DNA of 64,000 nt from Bacteroidales bacterium. Its GTDB lineage: Bacteria; Bacteroidota; Bacteroidia; Bacteroidales; F082. The notes beneath the pieces are model-generated. The model was not told the origin of the DNA. It did not search any database and saw only the letters and a program-made list of their open reading frames with translations. A program made the translations under genes and the position numbers. Positions 16,102-25,687 of the stretch are shown in pieces (position 1 is the stretch's first letter; every line of letters starts with the position of its first letter). The DNA is taken from positions 62,001 through 126,000 of the forward strand of contig JACFNF010000003.1 in assembly GCA_019454985.1 (NCBI GenBank). The letters are read 5' to 3'.

Positions 16102-19100
16102 ATGAAAAAAATCTTTTTGGCTTTTGCCCTTCTTTCGATCGGGCTAAGCACATGGGCCGATGGATTGGTTCATACCTACCATTTTGCAGCCCCAACATTC
16201 TCTAAACATCAAGGTTACGATCTGATACACTTCGATCAGGCCATGCTGACCAGCAGAAGTGGCGAGCCTTTGATCCCTTACATCTCCATCAGCTTGTTGT
16301 TGCCACAGGGCGAAGAAGCCATTTCCATCACTATTGAGAAAGATGGAAAAACTGCGATTCCCGGACGTTTCGAGCTGTTTCCTACCCAGCCCTCTCGACC
16401 TCTGTCGGCAAAAGACGCTTCTGTTTTTCAGAAAAATGAAACCATCTATAAAAGTGCAAAGCCTTATCCCGGTGATGAAAAACCACATCTGAGCACGCAT
16501 TTCATGAACGGGTTTGGTTTTGCTTTTGCATCTTTCAGCCCTGTTGAATATATTCCTGCCGAAGGCCAACTGTTTTATTACGAAAAAGTTACCGTTACCA
16601 TAAAAACTAAACCTACTGACAGGGCAATCACACAAAACAAAATGCTGAAAACTTCGTCCGAAATCATGGCGAAGGTCGAACGCCTTGCGCAAAATCCTGA
16701 TATCATCAAAACTTATCCCACAAAACAGCGTGGCGCTGATGATTTTGAGATTCTTGTGGTCACTCCACAGGCTTATGTTTCAGGGTTTGACCAACTTAAA
16801 GCCATGTATCTGGCCAAAGGCGACCGCATGCAAATCGTAACCACCGAAGCCATTAACAGCAGTGTTCAGGGGCAAGATTTGCAAGAAAAAATCCGCAATC
16901 TGATTATTCAGAAATACCAGGATAACCAGATTGAAACCGTCATTCTTGGAGGTGATGTGGAATTGGTTCCATACCGTGGATTTTACTGCTATGCACAATC
17001 AGGTAGCGGCTACTCAGACAACGGTATTCCAGCCGATCTTTACTACGCAGCGCTCGACGGAAACTGGAACAACAACGGAAATAACCTCTGGGGCGAGGTA
17101 GGTGAGGACGATCTTCTGCCTGAAATTGGCGTCGGGCGGTTACCTTTCAGCAACACCACCGAGCAAAACAACCTCATCAGCAAAAGCCTGAAATATCAGA
17201 CCCAACCCGTGTTAGGGGAGTTTACAAAGCCATTGTTGGCCGGCGAAGACCTTTACGACAACCCCTTAACTCTTGGCAGCGATTACCTCGAATTGCTCAT
17301 TGGCCTTCGAAACGATAACGGTTACACCACCAACGGAATCCCTCCTTCGTATAACATTCAGAAGATGTACGACGAAAACCAGTATTGGTCGGGAAGCAGC
17401 CTTATCAATGCCATCAACCAGGGGAAACAATATGTGCACCATGTAGGCCATGCCAACCAAACCTATGTAGCTAAACTCACCAATTCCGACATTACCAATG
17501 CCAATTTTGCACAGACCAACGGCGTTATTCACAACTATACCATTTTTCATACCCATGGCTGCGATTGCGGATCGTTTGACTACAACGATTGCATTTTGGA
17601 ACGAATGGTGAACATTGAGAATTTTGCAGTAGCTGTCATCGGTAATTCGCGCTATGGCTGGTTCAACGAAGGGCAGAGCGAAGGCCCGTCGGCTCACTTG
17701 CACCGCGAGATGACCGATGCAATTTACCATGACAAGATTGCAAAGCTTGGGCTGGCCCTCAGTGAATCCAAAACCATGACAGCGCCATGGGTGAATGCCC
17801 CCGGCCAGTGGGAAGAAGGAGCATTGCGCTGGAATTTCTACGACCTGAACATTCTGGGCGACCCCGCCCTTTCAGTCTGGTCGGCCGAACCCCGCACCAC
17901 TCAGGTAAATTACACTCCTGAATTGGTCATTGGCACATCGTCAACCACAGCCAACGTCACAGTTTCTGGTTTTGCTTTGCCCGGCGCCGTTTGCAGTATT
18001 CTTCGGGACGGACAGCTCATAGGCAGAGGAATTACCAATAATAGTGGAACGGCTGAAATTGTGTTCACTTCGCCTATCACTGAGATTGGGAGCGCACAAC
18101 TCATTGTTTCGGGCTATAACTGCCTTACTCAGGCGCTTCCCATCACCTTCATCCCGGCCACCGGAGCTTACATCGTTTACAGCAGCTACGTGATCAACGA
18201 CACCAATGGAGGGAACGGAAACGGCTTTCCCGATGTGGATGAAACCATCCGGTTAAACCTTGAATTGAAAAATGTTGGTTTAGAACCTGTTAGCTCAGTT
18301 TCCGTTGTTGCGATTAGCCCAAACCCCTATATAACCTTTGTGATCAATTCTTTCAATACCGGTACAATCGGTGCCGGCGAAACAGTTTTCCTCGAAAATG
18401 CCCTGACACTCCAGATCAACCATGGTATCCCAAACCAGGAAATGGTGATGATTCAACTTGACGCCAGCGATGGAAATTCAAGCTGGCAAAGCAGTTTTGG
18501 CTTCCCGGTCAATGCCCCACAATTTTTGATTGGCAATTTCAGTATCAATGATGCCGCAGGAAACAACAATGGCTTGTTGGATCCCGGCGAAACCATTGGT
18601 TTTATTGCAAGAGTTTCCAATATTGGGAGTTGTACGGGTTCGTTTGACCTGAAGGTGGAAAGCAACAGCCCGTGGCTGAATATTGAAAACCCGCTTTCCA
18701 CGATAAACTCTATCGCGCAAGGGGAAATGATAGAGCACAGTTTCCTGATGACCGTCAACCCAACAACGCCGACAGGAACCGTAATTCCCTTACAGATCAA
18801 GGTGTTAGACGGAGATTACAGCGTTTCTGAAGACTACATACTGCCTGTGGGATTACGTATCGAAGGTTTTGAAAGTGGTAACTTTGGCGAATATGAATGG
18901 AATCACAGTGGCAATGCCAACTGGACCATCAGCATGGGAGGCGCTTTCGAAGGCAACTTTTGCGCAAAATCCGGCACCATTGGCAACAACCAGCAGTCGA
19001 ACCTCTGGATCAGCCTGATCGTAATGGGTAACGACAATGTGAAGTTTGCCCGAAAAGTTTCGTCGGAAGCTAACTATGATTTTCTGAAATTCTCCATTGA

Positions 19101-19530
19101 CAATAATGTAGTGGGGAGCTGGTCGGGCGAGATTGGCTGGGAAGAAATGAGCTATCCCATCACCGAAGGCAGCCATGTGCTCAAATGGTCGTATCAGAAA
19201 GACGTGATGGTAGCCCAGGGCAGCGACTGTGCCTGGATTGACAAAGTAACTTTCCCCGGAACAACAACGGTGATTGACCTTGGGGAGAAATTCAGGTCAA
19301 TGGCAACCAGCATCGCACCCAACCCAAACAAAGGCCGTTTCTTCCTTGTCACCAACACTTCATTGCCTTTGCAGGTGAAAGTGATCAACAGCAGCGGACA
19401 AATTGTGGCTGCATTTGAAAATGTCATCAATTCACAATCGCTCGATGCAACAAATCTGGGTAAAGGAATATACGTTGTAGAAGTGAGCGATGGTCAAAAA
19501 ACATATCGCAACAAGATGATTATCAACTAA
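16102..19530 (+). CDS. C25 (gingipain-type) cysteine peptidase with T9SS C-terminal sorting domain
   Basis: A 1142-residue exported protein. A signal peptide (to about residue 19) is followed by a prodomain-like region (about 20-205) and the caspase-fold peptidase region (about 210-600). The catalytic dyad is readable as His450 in HHVGHANQ and Cys487 in HTHGCDCG, spaced like gingipains. The rest consists of Ig-like and jelly-roll segments, one introduced by DTNGGNGNGFPDVDET and one by DAAGNNNGLLDPGET, repeats common in T9SS cargo. Residues about 1070-1142 form a type A sorting domain (IAPNPNKGRFFL, GKGIYVVEVSDG, KMIIN), so the protein crosses the outer membrane by type IX secretion. It is not a PorU sortase, because it carries its own sorting tail. 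Confidence 0.9.
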   Translation: MKKIFLAFALLSIGLSTWADGLVHTYHFAAPTFSKHQGYDLIHFDQAMLTSRSGEPLIPYISISLLLPQGEEAISITIEKDGKTAIPGRFELFPTQPSRPLSAKDASVFQKNETIYKSAKPYPGDEKPHLSTHFMNGFGFAFASFSPVEYIPAEGQLFYYEKVTVTIKTKPTDRAITQNKMLKTSSEIMAKVERLAQNPDIIKTYPTKQRGADDFEILVVTPQAYVSGFDQLKAMYLAKGDRMQIVTTEAINSSVQGQDLQEKIRNLIIQKYQDNQIETVILGGDVELVPYRGFYCYAQSGSGYSDNGIPADLYYAALDGNWNNNGNNLWGEVGEDDLLPEIGVGRLPFSNTTEQNNLISKSLKYQTQPVLGEFTKPLLAGEDLYDNPLTLGSDYLELLIGLRNDNGYTTNGIPPSYNIQKMYDENQYWSGSSLINAINQGKQYVHHVGHANQTYVAKLTNSDITNANFAQTNGVIHNYTIFHTHGCDCGSFDYNDCILERMVNIENFAVAVIGNSRYGWFNEGQSEGPSAHLHREMTDAIYHDKIAKLGLALSESKTMTAPWVNAPGQWEEGALRWNFYDLNILGDPALSVWSAEPRTTQVNYTPELVIGTSSTTANVTVSGFALPGAVCSILRDGQLIGRGITNNSGTAEIVFTSPITEIGSAQLIVSGYNCLTQALPITFIPATGAYIVYSSYVINDTNGGNGNGFPDVDETIRLNLELKNVGLEPVSSVSVVAISPNPYITFVINSFNTGTIGAGETVFLENALTLQINHGIPNQEMVMIQLDASDGNSSWQSSFGFPVNAPQFLIGNFSINDAAGNNNGLLDPGETIGFIARVSNIGSCTGSFDLKVESNSPWLNIENPLSTINSIAQGEMIEHSFLMTVNPTTPTGTVIPLQIKVLDGDYSVSEDYILPVGLRIEGFESGNFGEYEWNHSGNANWTISMGGAFEGNFCAKSGTIGNNQQSNLWISLIVMGNDNVKFARKVSSEANYDFLKFSIDNNVVGSWSGEIGWEEMSYPITEGSHVLKWSYQKDVMVAQGSDCAWIDKVTFPGTTTVIDLGEKFRSMATSIAPNPNKGRFFLVTNTSLPLQVKVINSSGQIVAAFENVINSQSLDATNLGKGIYVVEVSDGQKTYRNKMIIN

Positions 19531-19535
19531 TCAGC

Positions 19536-20258
19536 TCATTCAATGCCAAGATAAAAATTTTTGATCATTGTATTGTAAGCCGGAGTGAAGGCAAAGTTTT
19601 TGTCGCGCAGGACAAGATTTTCGCACTCCGGCTCCTTTATGGCTAGAAAAGTAGTTTCGATCATCACCCTGTTAGCCTCCCGACCTTCAACAGGAATAAT
19701 CTTGCAGATACGGGCTGGCCAAAGCTGATGGAAAAGACAGTTGTGGATAAAATTTTCCTGATTCTCAGCAGGAATAACTACTGAAAAACGTCCTTCAGGC
19801 GCCAGCAGGCGGGCTGCGTGTTCAATCAGATTTTCTTGAGGCAGACTGTCGGTATGCCGGGCTAAGTTGCGACGCTTGCACGACGCTTTAAAGCTGTCAA
19901 TAAAAAAAGGCGGATTGCTGATAATCAGTTGATAACGAAGGGTTGGAGGGGAAGGAATAAAATCTGCAACATTGCTGTTCCATACCATCAGTCGGCTGCT
20001 CCAGGCCGAATTGCCAAAATTAAAAGCAGCCTGAAAGGCAGAACCACGGTCAATATCAATGGCATGAATTTGAAGTGAAGCGGAGCGTTGCGCCAACATG
20101 AGCGCCAGTATGCCCGAACCTGTACCAATATCGAGTGCAAAACCTTGCATGGGAAGCCTTGTCCAGGCACCCAGAAGAACCGCATCAGTGCCCACCTTCA
20201 TCGTCGAACCCTGATGCAACATACTAAATTGCCGAAAATGAAAAGGGCGGCTATCCAT
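19536..20258 (-). CDS. trmN6: tRNA1(Val) (adenine(37)-N6)-methyltransferase
   Basis: A 240-residue SAM-dependent methyltransferase of the YfiC/TrmN6 family, which methylates N6 of A37 in tRNA1(Val). The SAM-binding start ALDIGTGSGILALMLAQ and the N6-adenine catalytic motif NPPF (in LIISNPPFFIDSF) are both present, along with the family-typical FHFRQFSMLHQGSTMKVGTD N-terminus. The ATG at 20258 is preferred over a GTG two codons upstream. It follows rimM by 11 bp and converges on the peptidase gene with only 5 bp between stops. Confidence 0.9.
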   Translation of the reverse strand: MDSRPFHFRQFSMLHQGSTMKVGTDAVLLGAWTRLPMQGFALDIGTGSGILALMLAQRSASLQIHAIDIDRGSAFQAAFNFGNSAWSSRLMVWNSNVADFIPSPPTLRYQLIISNPPFFIDSFKASCKRRNLARHTDSLPQENLIEHAARLLAPEGRFSVVIPAENQENFIHNCLFHQLWPARICKIIPVEGREANRVMIETTFLAIKEPECENLVLRDKNFAFTPAYNTMIKNFYLGIE

Positions 20259-20269
20259 AAACACCGTCC

Positions 20270-20800
20270 CTAACTGTTCAGGTAAAGATCAATCAAACCT
20301 TCGGGGGCAGTGATGAAAATCGTTTTCGACCGACGGTCAACTTTCTGAATCAGCTCATCGCGAATGGGAATCAGTACCTCACGGCCATTGCTGAAGATCT
20401 GAAAAAGAGCCTGCCCGGGATATTCCAACACTTTTTCAATTGAACCAAGCTCGCCGTTAACAGCGTCAACTACTTTGAATCCGGCCACCTCATGAAAGTA
20501 GAACTTGTTGCCTGTCAATTTGGGCAAAAGCTCTAAAGGGAGATAAATATCCAAACCAGCCAAACCGGCGGCAGCCTCAACGGTGTCAATATCTTGAAGC
20601 TTCACATAGGCTTTATCCGTATGGATGCTCATTTTACTAATGAAAAACGGAACCAGCCCGTTGCGGATTTCAAGGAAAAAATGAGAAAGATGGCGGTAGT
20701 TCTGCGGACTGTCGGCATCAATGCGTATGCTGATTTCGCCTTTGATACCGTGGGTTTTGATCACCTTCCCAAAATAAAAACAATCTTCTTTTTTTTGCAT
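20270..20800 (-). CDS. rimM: Ribosome maturation factor RimM
   Basis: A 176-residue protein needed for 16S rRNA processing and assembly of the 30S head, where it binds S19. The family start YFGKVIKTHGIKGEISI is clear, then the beta-barrel domain and the C-terminal PRC-barrel part (FKVVDAVNGELGSI, ALFQIFSNGREVLIPI). The ATG at 20800 is chosen because the family motif begins a few residues later; an in-frame extension to 20902 would run through the rpsP terminator. It is downstream of rpsP, the classical neighbour, but separated by a terminator. Confidence 0.92.
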   Translation of the reverse strand: MQKKEDCFYFGKVIKTHGIKGEISIRIDADSPQNYRHLSHFFLEIRNGLVPFFISKMSIHTDKAYVKLQDIDTVEAAAGLAGLDIYLPLELLPKLTGNKFYFHEVAGFKVVDAVNGELGSIEKVLEYPGQALFQIFSNGREVLIPIRDELIQKVDRRSKTIFITAPEGLIDLYLNS

Positions 20801-20820
20801 GATCTTCGATGCTTGGTTTG

Positions 20821-20828
20821 CAAAATTA
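20821..20828 (-). promoter_or_regulatory. Candidate -7 element of rimM
   Basis: Reading leftward, TAATTTTG matches TAnnTTTG exactly, 20 bp before the rimM ATG and after the rpsP terminator, so rimM may have its own start point. No matching -33 element was found. Confidence 0.4.
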
Positions 20829-20861
20829 GTCCAATGAAGTGAATAGGATCTGTCTTTCGGT

Positions 20862-20899
20862 TTCTTAAAAAGAAAGCCGGCCTTTATCGGGGCCGGCTT
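20862..20899 (-). terminator. Rho-independent terminator after rpsP
   Basis: A perfect 9-bp stem (20891-20899 with 20874-20882, AAGCCGGCC/GGCCGGCTT) with an 8-nt loop is followed on the minus strand by TCTTTTTAAG. It lies 20 bp after the rpsP stop and about 75 bp before rimM. Confidence 0.8.
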
Positions 20900-20919
20900 C
20901 AATGCGTTGTTGAGCTAAA

Positions 20920-21435
20920 CTAAGCTTCGGAGCTTTCTCCTTCAGCAGCAGTTTCTTCGCTTTCTGCCTTGAGAGCAGCAGCCATCTTCTTGGCAACTTC
21001 GGCAGCTTTCGCTTCTTTGGCTTTGATTTCAATTTCCAAAGCCTTTTTCTTTTCGGTGCGGGCTGCATCCCTGAGGCCGCTCCGTTTGGCTTCGATTCGG
21101 GCAAGTTTTTCGGTCATCCATTTCTGGAATTTTTCCTCAGCTTGTTCGGCTGTCAGAGCGTTTTTAGCCACACCTTTTAAAAGGTGAAGTTTGTACAAAA
21201 CACCTTTATACGAAAGAATAGCCCTGACTGTGTCAGTTGGCTGGGCTCCGTTCTGAAGCCAGGTAAGCGCCCGCTCCTGATCAATATTAATCTCGGCAGG
21301 ATTTGCAATTGGGTTGTAAGTGCCAATCTTCTCAATAAATTTTCCGTCACGTGGTGCACGACCATCCGCAATTACAATATGATAAAAAGGTTTGCCCTTC
21401 TTACCATGACGTTGTAATCTCATTTTTACTGGCAT
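20920..21435 (-). CDS. rpsP: 30S ribosomal protein S16 with long charged C-terminal tail
   Basis: A 171-residue S16. The first 80 or so residues are the conserved fold ([40 protein letters not shown]). Residues about 95-171 form an Ala/Glu/Lys-rich helical tail ([20 protein letters not shown], then acidic [13 protein letters not shown]). Such extensions are usual in Bacteroidota S16 and roughly double the length seen in E. coli. It belongs to the 30S body. The gene is monocistronic or weakly linked to rimM because of the terminator behind it. Confidence 0.96.
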   Translation of the reverse strand: MPVKMRLQRHGKKGKPFYHIVIADGRAPRDGKFIEKIGTYNPIANPAEINIDQERALTWLQNGAQPTDTVRAILSYKGVLYKLHLLKGVAKNALTAEQAEEKFQKWMTEKLARIEAKRSGLRDAARTEKKKALEIEIKAKEAKAAEVAKKMAAALKAESEETAAEGESSEA

Positions 21436-21610
21436 AATAACTTAGTTTTAAAACTTTTTAATAAGAGGGTTAAAATGAGCGGCAAATTTCCGACTTTTTT
21501 TTGAACTGACAATGCCTCTTACGGTTTTTTGAGAATCTCGTTAAGCCTTTTGACTTCAATAACGACTGACTATCATAATGAAATTCGTTATATCATTAAT
21601 TTACAGCTAT

Positions 21611-21973
21611 TTATATTTCATTAGGTTTTCTCAAAGTTGAATGGTGCTCTTTCTCAAACTGAAGAATTTCCTGCGCAGCAATTTCATTTTCGAGGCAATA
21701 ATTCACCAAATCAGCCTGAGCTCTCTCCGAATCTGCCTGCGATTGTATGCAATGAGCCTGCCAGATATCCGGCATTTTGTGGCGTAATTCGTAATCCGAC
21801 AAAAGAAACCGGGCAGTACTTTGAGCTTGCTGACAAGCCGCGAGTAAAGAAACAAGTTTACTGTCGTGCTGCCCAATTTGTTCTAAACTGGTTTTCTGAT
21901 CCAACTGATCACAAACAATGCCAAAATGCCGGCAAACAGCCTGAATGATACCCGTAAAAACGAATTCAGTCAT
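21611..21973 (-). CDS. Hypothetical 120-residue protein
   Basis: A free-standing frame in the 775-bp space between rpsP and the Fur-family gene. The predicted protein is mostly helical, rich in Gln, Ala and Glu with five Cys, and has no signal peptide or transmembrane segment. The coiled-coil-like middle (SQADSERAQADLVNYCLENE) reads like a genuine protein, but I recognise no family. A shorter frame overlaps on the other strand (21637-21948) and cannot be excluded as the real one. No promoter element was found. Confidence 0.42.
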   Translation of the reverse strand: MTEFVFTGIIQAVCRHFGIVCDQLDQKTSLEQIGQHDSKLVSLLAACQQAQSTARFLLSDYELRHKMPDIWQAHCIQSQADSERAQADLVNYCLENEIAAQEILQFEKEHHSTLRKPNEI

Positions 21974-22209
21974 ATTGTTATCCTTTGAACTTCAGTTAAA
22001 AAAAATATAACGTATTTAGAACCAATCAGATTAAATGCAAAACCATTTTTTTATTTTTATTGATTCTAATTAAAAACAATTGCTTACTTTTACACGTTGA
22101 AATGCTGAAGCAAAGTTTTCAGCAAAATTAGAGAAAAGGATGCAGAATGTCATTCCGGCTCCGGGTGGAAAAATTTGGTTCGTCCGGTAAAGGAATAAAA
22201 TGGAACAGT

Positions 22210-22665
22210 ATGAGTGAAGCAAAAAAGGACACTTTTGAAACCGTTAAAACGATATTCACCGATTATCTTGAACAAAGAGGACATCGCAAAACCCCGGAAA
22301 GGTATGCCATCCTGAAAGAAATTTACGCCACCGATGGCCATTTCGACATCGAAACGCTCTACCTGCGGATGAAAAACAACAAATACAGGGTGAGCCGCGC
22401 CACTTTATACAACACCATTGAGTTGCTTCTTGACTGTTCGTTGGTCACCAAACACCAGTTTGGCAACAATTGCGCCCAATTTGAGCGCTCGCTCAGTTTT
22501 AAGCAGCACGACCATTTTGTCAGTGTTGAAGATGGCTCTGTACTTGAATTTTGCGACCCACGGGTGCAGGAAATTCAAAAGGCCGTTGAAGATATCCTTG
22601 GCGTTGAGATTACGCATCATTCCCTCATCTTTTACGGGCGCGTAAAAAAACAGGAAAGCGCCTGA
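22210..22665 (+). CDS. Fur-family transcriptional regulator without structural zinc cysteines
   Basis: A 151-residue protein from the ATG at 22210; an ATG at 22147 would add 21 poorly matching residues. The winged helix is clear ([32 protein letters not shown]). The dimerisation half keeps HDHFV and LEF but has SVEDGSV where Fur proteins usually carry CxxCG, and the second C-terminal CxxC is also absent, so the structural zinc site seems lost. Which metal or signal it senses is unclear. It lies upstream of purA in the same direction, 246 bp apart, with a separate purA promoter between. Confidence 0.82.
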   Translation: MSEAKKDTFETVKTIFTDYLEQRGHRKTPERYAILKEIYATDGHFDIETLYLRMKNNKYRVSRATLYNTIELLLDCSLVTKHQFGNNCAQFERSLSFKQHDHFVSVEDGSVLEFCDPRVQEIQKAVEDILGVEITHHSLIFYGRVKKQESA

Positions 22666-22699
22666 TCGTTATCCTGCCAATAACTGTTGGAAATAAGCG

Positions 22700-22716
22700 G
22701 AAATTCCTGGAATTTC
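22700..22716. promoter_or_regulatory. 17-bp perfect palindrome, possible operator
   Basis: GAAATTCC-T-GGAATTTC is a perfect 8-bp dyad with one central base, 35 bp after the Fur-family stop and about 100 bp before the purA promoter. It is short of a T-run strong enough for a terminator, so a protein-binding site is possible. Confidence 0.3.
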
Positions 22717-22813
22717 TCCTTTTTCGTTACGAATATTTACACTTTTTTTATTGAGTTAATCTATCACACTGATTAGAAGGCACACAGAGATTGTTCGGCT
22801 ATTTATCGTTGCT

Positions 22814-22847
22814 TTTGGCGAGAATTCGTTTGTTTGAATTAACTTTG
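22814..22847 (+). promoter_or_regulatory. Promoter of purA
   Basis: TTTG at 22814-22817 and TAACTTTG at 22840-22847 match the Bacteroidota sigma-ABfr consensus with a 22-bp spacer. The predicted leader is about 57 nt. Confidence 0.6.
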
Positions 22848-22899
22848 CCTGCCAAAGCGCCGCATGGGGAGTTTTGTGCAATAATGTCTTGTACGGTAA

Positions 22900-24201
<1,302 letters not shown>

Positions 24202-24342
24202 GTTTATCCATTTAAAATAGTGGTTCTCAGCTTATATGATTTAGAATTAAACTGCTTTCCAGTCAAATATTACAAATGATGCTACCCTGGCGATTTCATC
24301 GTATTATTTTTCAGTATGTGTGATTCCGACTGAAAAAAAGAC

Positions 24343-24350
24343 TATTTTTG
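24343..24350 (+). promoter_or_regulatory. Candidate -7 element of tRNA-Ser
   Basis: TATTTTTG followed by CACC, an exact TAnnTTTG match about 89 bp upstream of the tRNA. No clean -33 TTTG is present. Confidence 0.45.
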
Positions 24351-24438
24351 CACCCTCAAAAGTTCAGCAGGCTTGGTTTTTTTGTTCGTCACGATCGAAT
24401 TAAAGCCTAAGCTTTTCATGAAAAACACAATTCAACCC

Positions 24439-24530
24439 GGAGAGATGGCAGAGTGGTTGAATGCGGCGGTCTCGAAAACCGTTGTTCTACTATCGTGGAA
24501 CCGGGGGTTCGAATCCCCCTCTCTCCGCCA
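24439..24530 (+). tRNA. tRNA-Ser (anticodon CGA)
   Basis: A class II tRNA with 7-bp acceptor stem GGAGAGA/TCTCTCC (24439-24445 with 24520-24526), discriminator G at 24527 and encoded CCA at 24528-24530. The anticodon arm is GCGGT-CTCGAAA-ACCGT, giving anticodon CGA (24473-24475), which reads UCG. A long variable arm lies between the anticodon and T arms, and the T loop GTTCGAAT is intact with a GGGGG/CCCCC-type stem. A terminator hairpin follows 14 bp downstream. Confidence 0.95.
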
Positions 24531-24543
24531 AACAAACAAGATT

Positions 24544-24573
24544 GAGGCTGACTGATAAGTCAGCCTCTTTTTT
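24544..24573 (+). terminator. Rho-independent terminator after tRNA-Ser
   Basis: A 10-bp perfect stem (24544-24553 with 24558-24567) with a GATA loop is followed by six T. It is the natural end of the tRNA transcript. Confidence 0.85.
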
Positions 24574-24627
24574 ATATCCCGGCAAAAAGTCAGACGAAGT
24601 CTGAGCTGATTGGCGGGATATAAAAAA
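24568..24627. repeat. 60-bp inverted repeat with 14-bp perfect arms and an inner hairpin
   Basis: The arms are 24568-24581 (TTTTTTATATCCCG) and 24614-24627 (its exact reverse complement). Nested inside is a second dyad, TCAGAC-GAA-GTCTGA at 24590-24604. The left arm shares the T-run of the tRNA terminator. Function unknown. Confidence 0.7.
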
Positions 24628-24701
24628 GCATCCGCTAGTTCGCCTTTGCGAGAGTTTTTTTGTCGTAAATATCAGACTAATATAACTGAGGCCAAAATCT
24701 A

Positions 24702-24733
24702 CTTGTTTTATCCGTAATCCGGTCATATCTTTG
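24702..24733 (+). promoter_or_regulatory. Promoter of the carbonic anhydrase gene
   Basis: CTTG (24702-24705), a 20-bp spacer and TATCTTTG (24726-24733) match the Bacteroidota consensus TTTG-N19-21-TAnnTTTG with one mismatch. The leader would be about 100 nt. Confidence 0.55.
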
Positions 24734-24838
24734 ATTCGGAAGAAGGATGAAGACTGACCAGACAACCTTTTATTTTTTTCATTGAGCAGATAGGTAAAGC
24801 TTTTACCCAAATAGAGTGTAACTTTTAATTAAAGAAAT

Positions 24839-25474
24839 ATGGCCTATAAAACTGTAAGACAGATTTTTGAACACAACAAAGAATGGATAGCCGAACGACT
24901 GAAAAGCGATCCCGATTATTTCAAGAAGTTATCGCAGCGTCAGGTGCCAAAATATCTATTCTTTGGATGTTCCGACAGCCGTATCTCAACTGAAGCCATT
25001 ATGGCCTCTGAGCCGGGCGATGTTTTCACCCATCGCAATATTGCCAATGTGATTTCAGGCTTCGACCTGAATATCCTTTCTGTCATCAATTATGCTGTGA
25101 ATCATCTTCGGGTGAAACGCATTGTGGTGTGCGGCCATTATGGATGCGGCGGAGTGAAAACGGCTATGAGCTCCACTGACGAGGGTTTGCTGAACCCGTG
25201 GTTACGTAATATACGCGATGTTTACAGACTACATATGGCTGAACTCAACAATATCGGGCAAACCGAGGCTCGTTACGACAGATTGGTAGAACTGAATGTG
25301 ATTGAACAATGCATCAATTTGGTCAAGACCCGTGATGTGCAAAAAGCACTGCTCGAAAAACGAATTACCATCCACGGCTGGGTATTTGATATGAGAACAG
25401 GCCAATTGATTGATTTAAAATTTAATACAAAAAAAGCCATGAAAGAAATTATGGCTATCTATACTGTCTTTTAA
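24839..25474 (+). CDS. Beta-class carbonic anhydrase
   Basis: A 211-residue cytoplasmic enzyme interconverting CO2 and bicarbonate. The zinc ligands are visible: Cys44 and Asp46/Arg48 dyad in FFGCSDSRI, then His100 and Cys103 in CGHYGCGGV. The rest, including VLSVINYAV-type helix, NVIEQCINL and IHGWVFDMRTG, is typical of the beta class, and the length is normal. The gene has its own promoter and appears monocistronic. Likely role is bicarbonate supply for carboxylases and pH homeostasis. Confidence 0.95.
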   Translation: MAYKTVRQIFEHNKEWIAERLKSDPDYFKKLSQRQVPKYLFFGCSDSRISTEAIMASEPGDVFTHRNIANVISGFDLNILSVINYAVNHLRVKRIVVCGHYGCGGVKTAMSSTDEGLLNPWLRNIRDVYRLHMAELNNIGQTEARYDRLVELNVIEQCINLVKTRDVQKALLEKRITIHGWVFDMRTGQLIDLKFNTKKAMKEIMAIYTVF

Positions 25475-25687
25475 ACTTGTGTAGAAATTGAATTTTCACC
25501 TATAAATCATGCACTGAAAAGTTGTTTCATAGCAATTTAGATTTAACTCTCTTTTTATAAATCAAGCAGATATCGGGCTGCGAAAAAAGGTATTAATTTA
25601 GCACGTTTTTTCAAAAAAGAAGATGGATCAACCTTATACTTTTTCTGAAGTGTAAGTAATTATATATCAATCAAATAATATTTCTAT

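Larger units (their letters stand above)
24531..24838. other. 308-bp intergenic region between tRNA-Ser and carbonic anhydrase gene
   Basis: It holds the tRNA terminator, the large inverted repeat and, near the right end, the carbonic anhydrase promoter. A minus-strand frame running from 24810 into the tRNA is the well-known false protein made by reading a tRNA-Ser backward and is not annotated. Confidence 0.7.

Noticed and set aside
16144..16692. Minus-strand 182-residue frame in the C25 peptidase gene
   Set aside because: It is antisense to a complete gene and rich in Arg, Cys and Phe, as expected for a shadow frame.
24490..24810. Minus-strand frame of 106 residues ending in ERGGFEPPVPR
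   Set aside because: It reads the complement of tRNA-Ser; this C-terminal string is a classic artefact of translating serine tRNA antisense.
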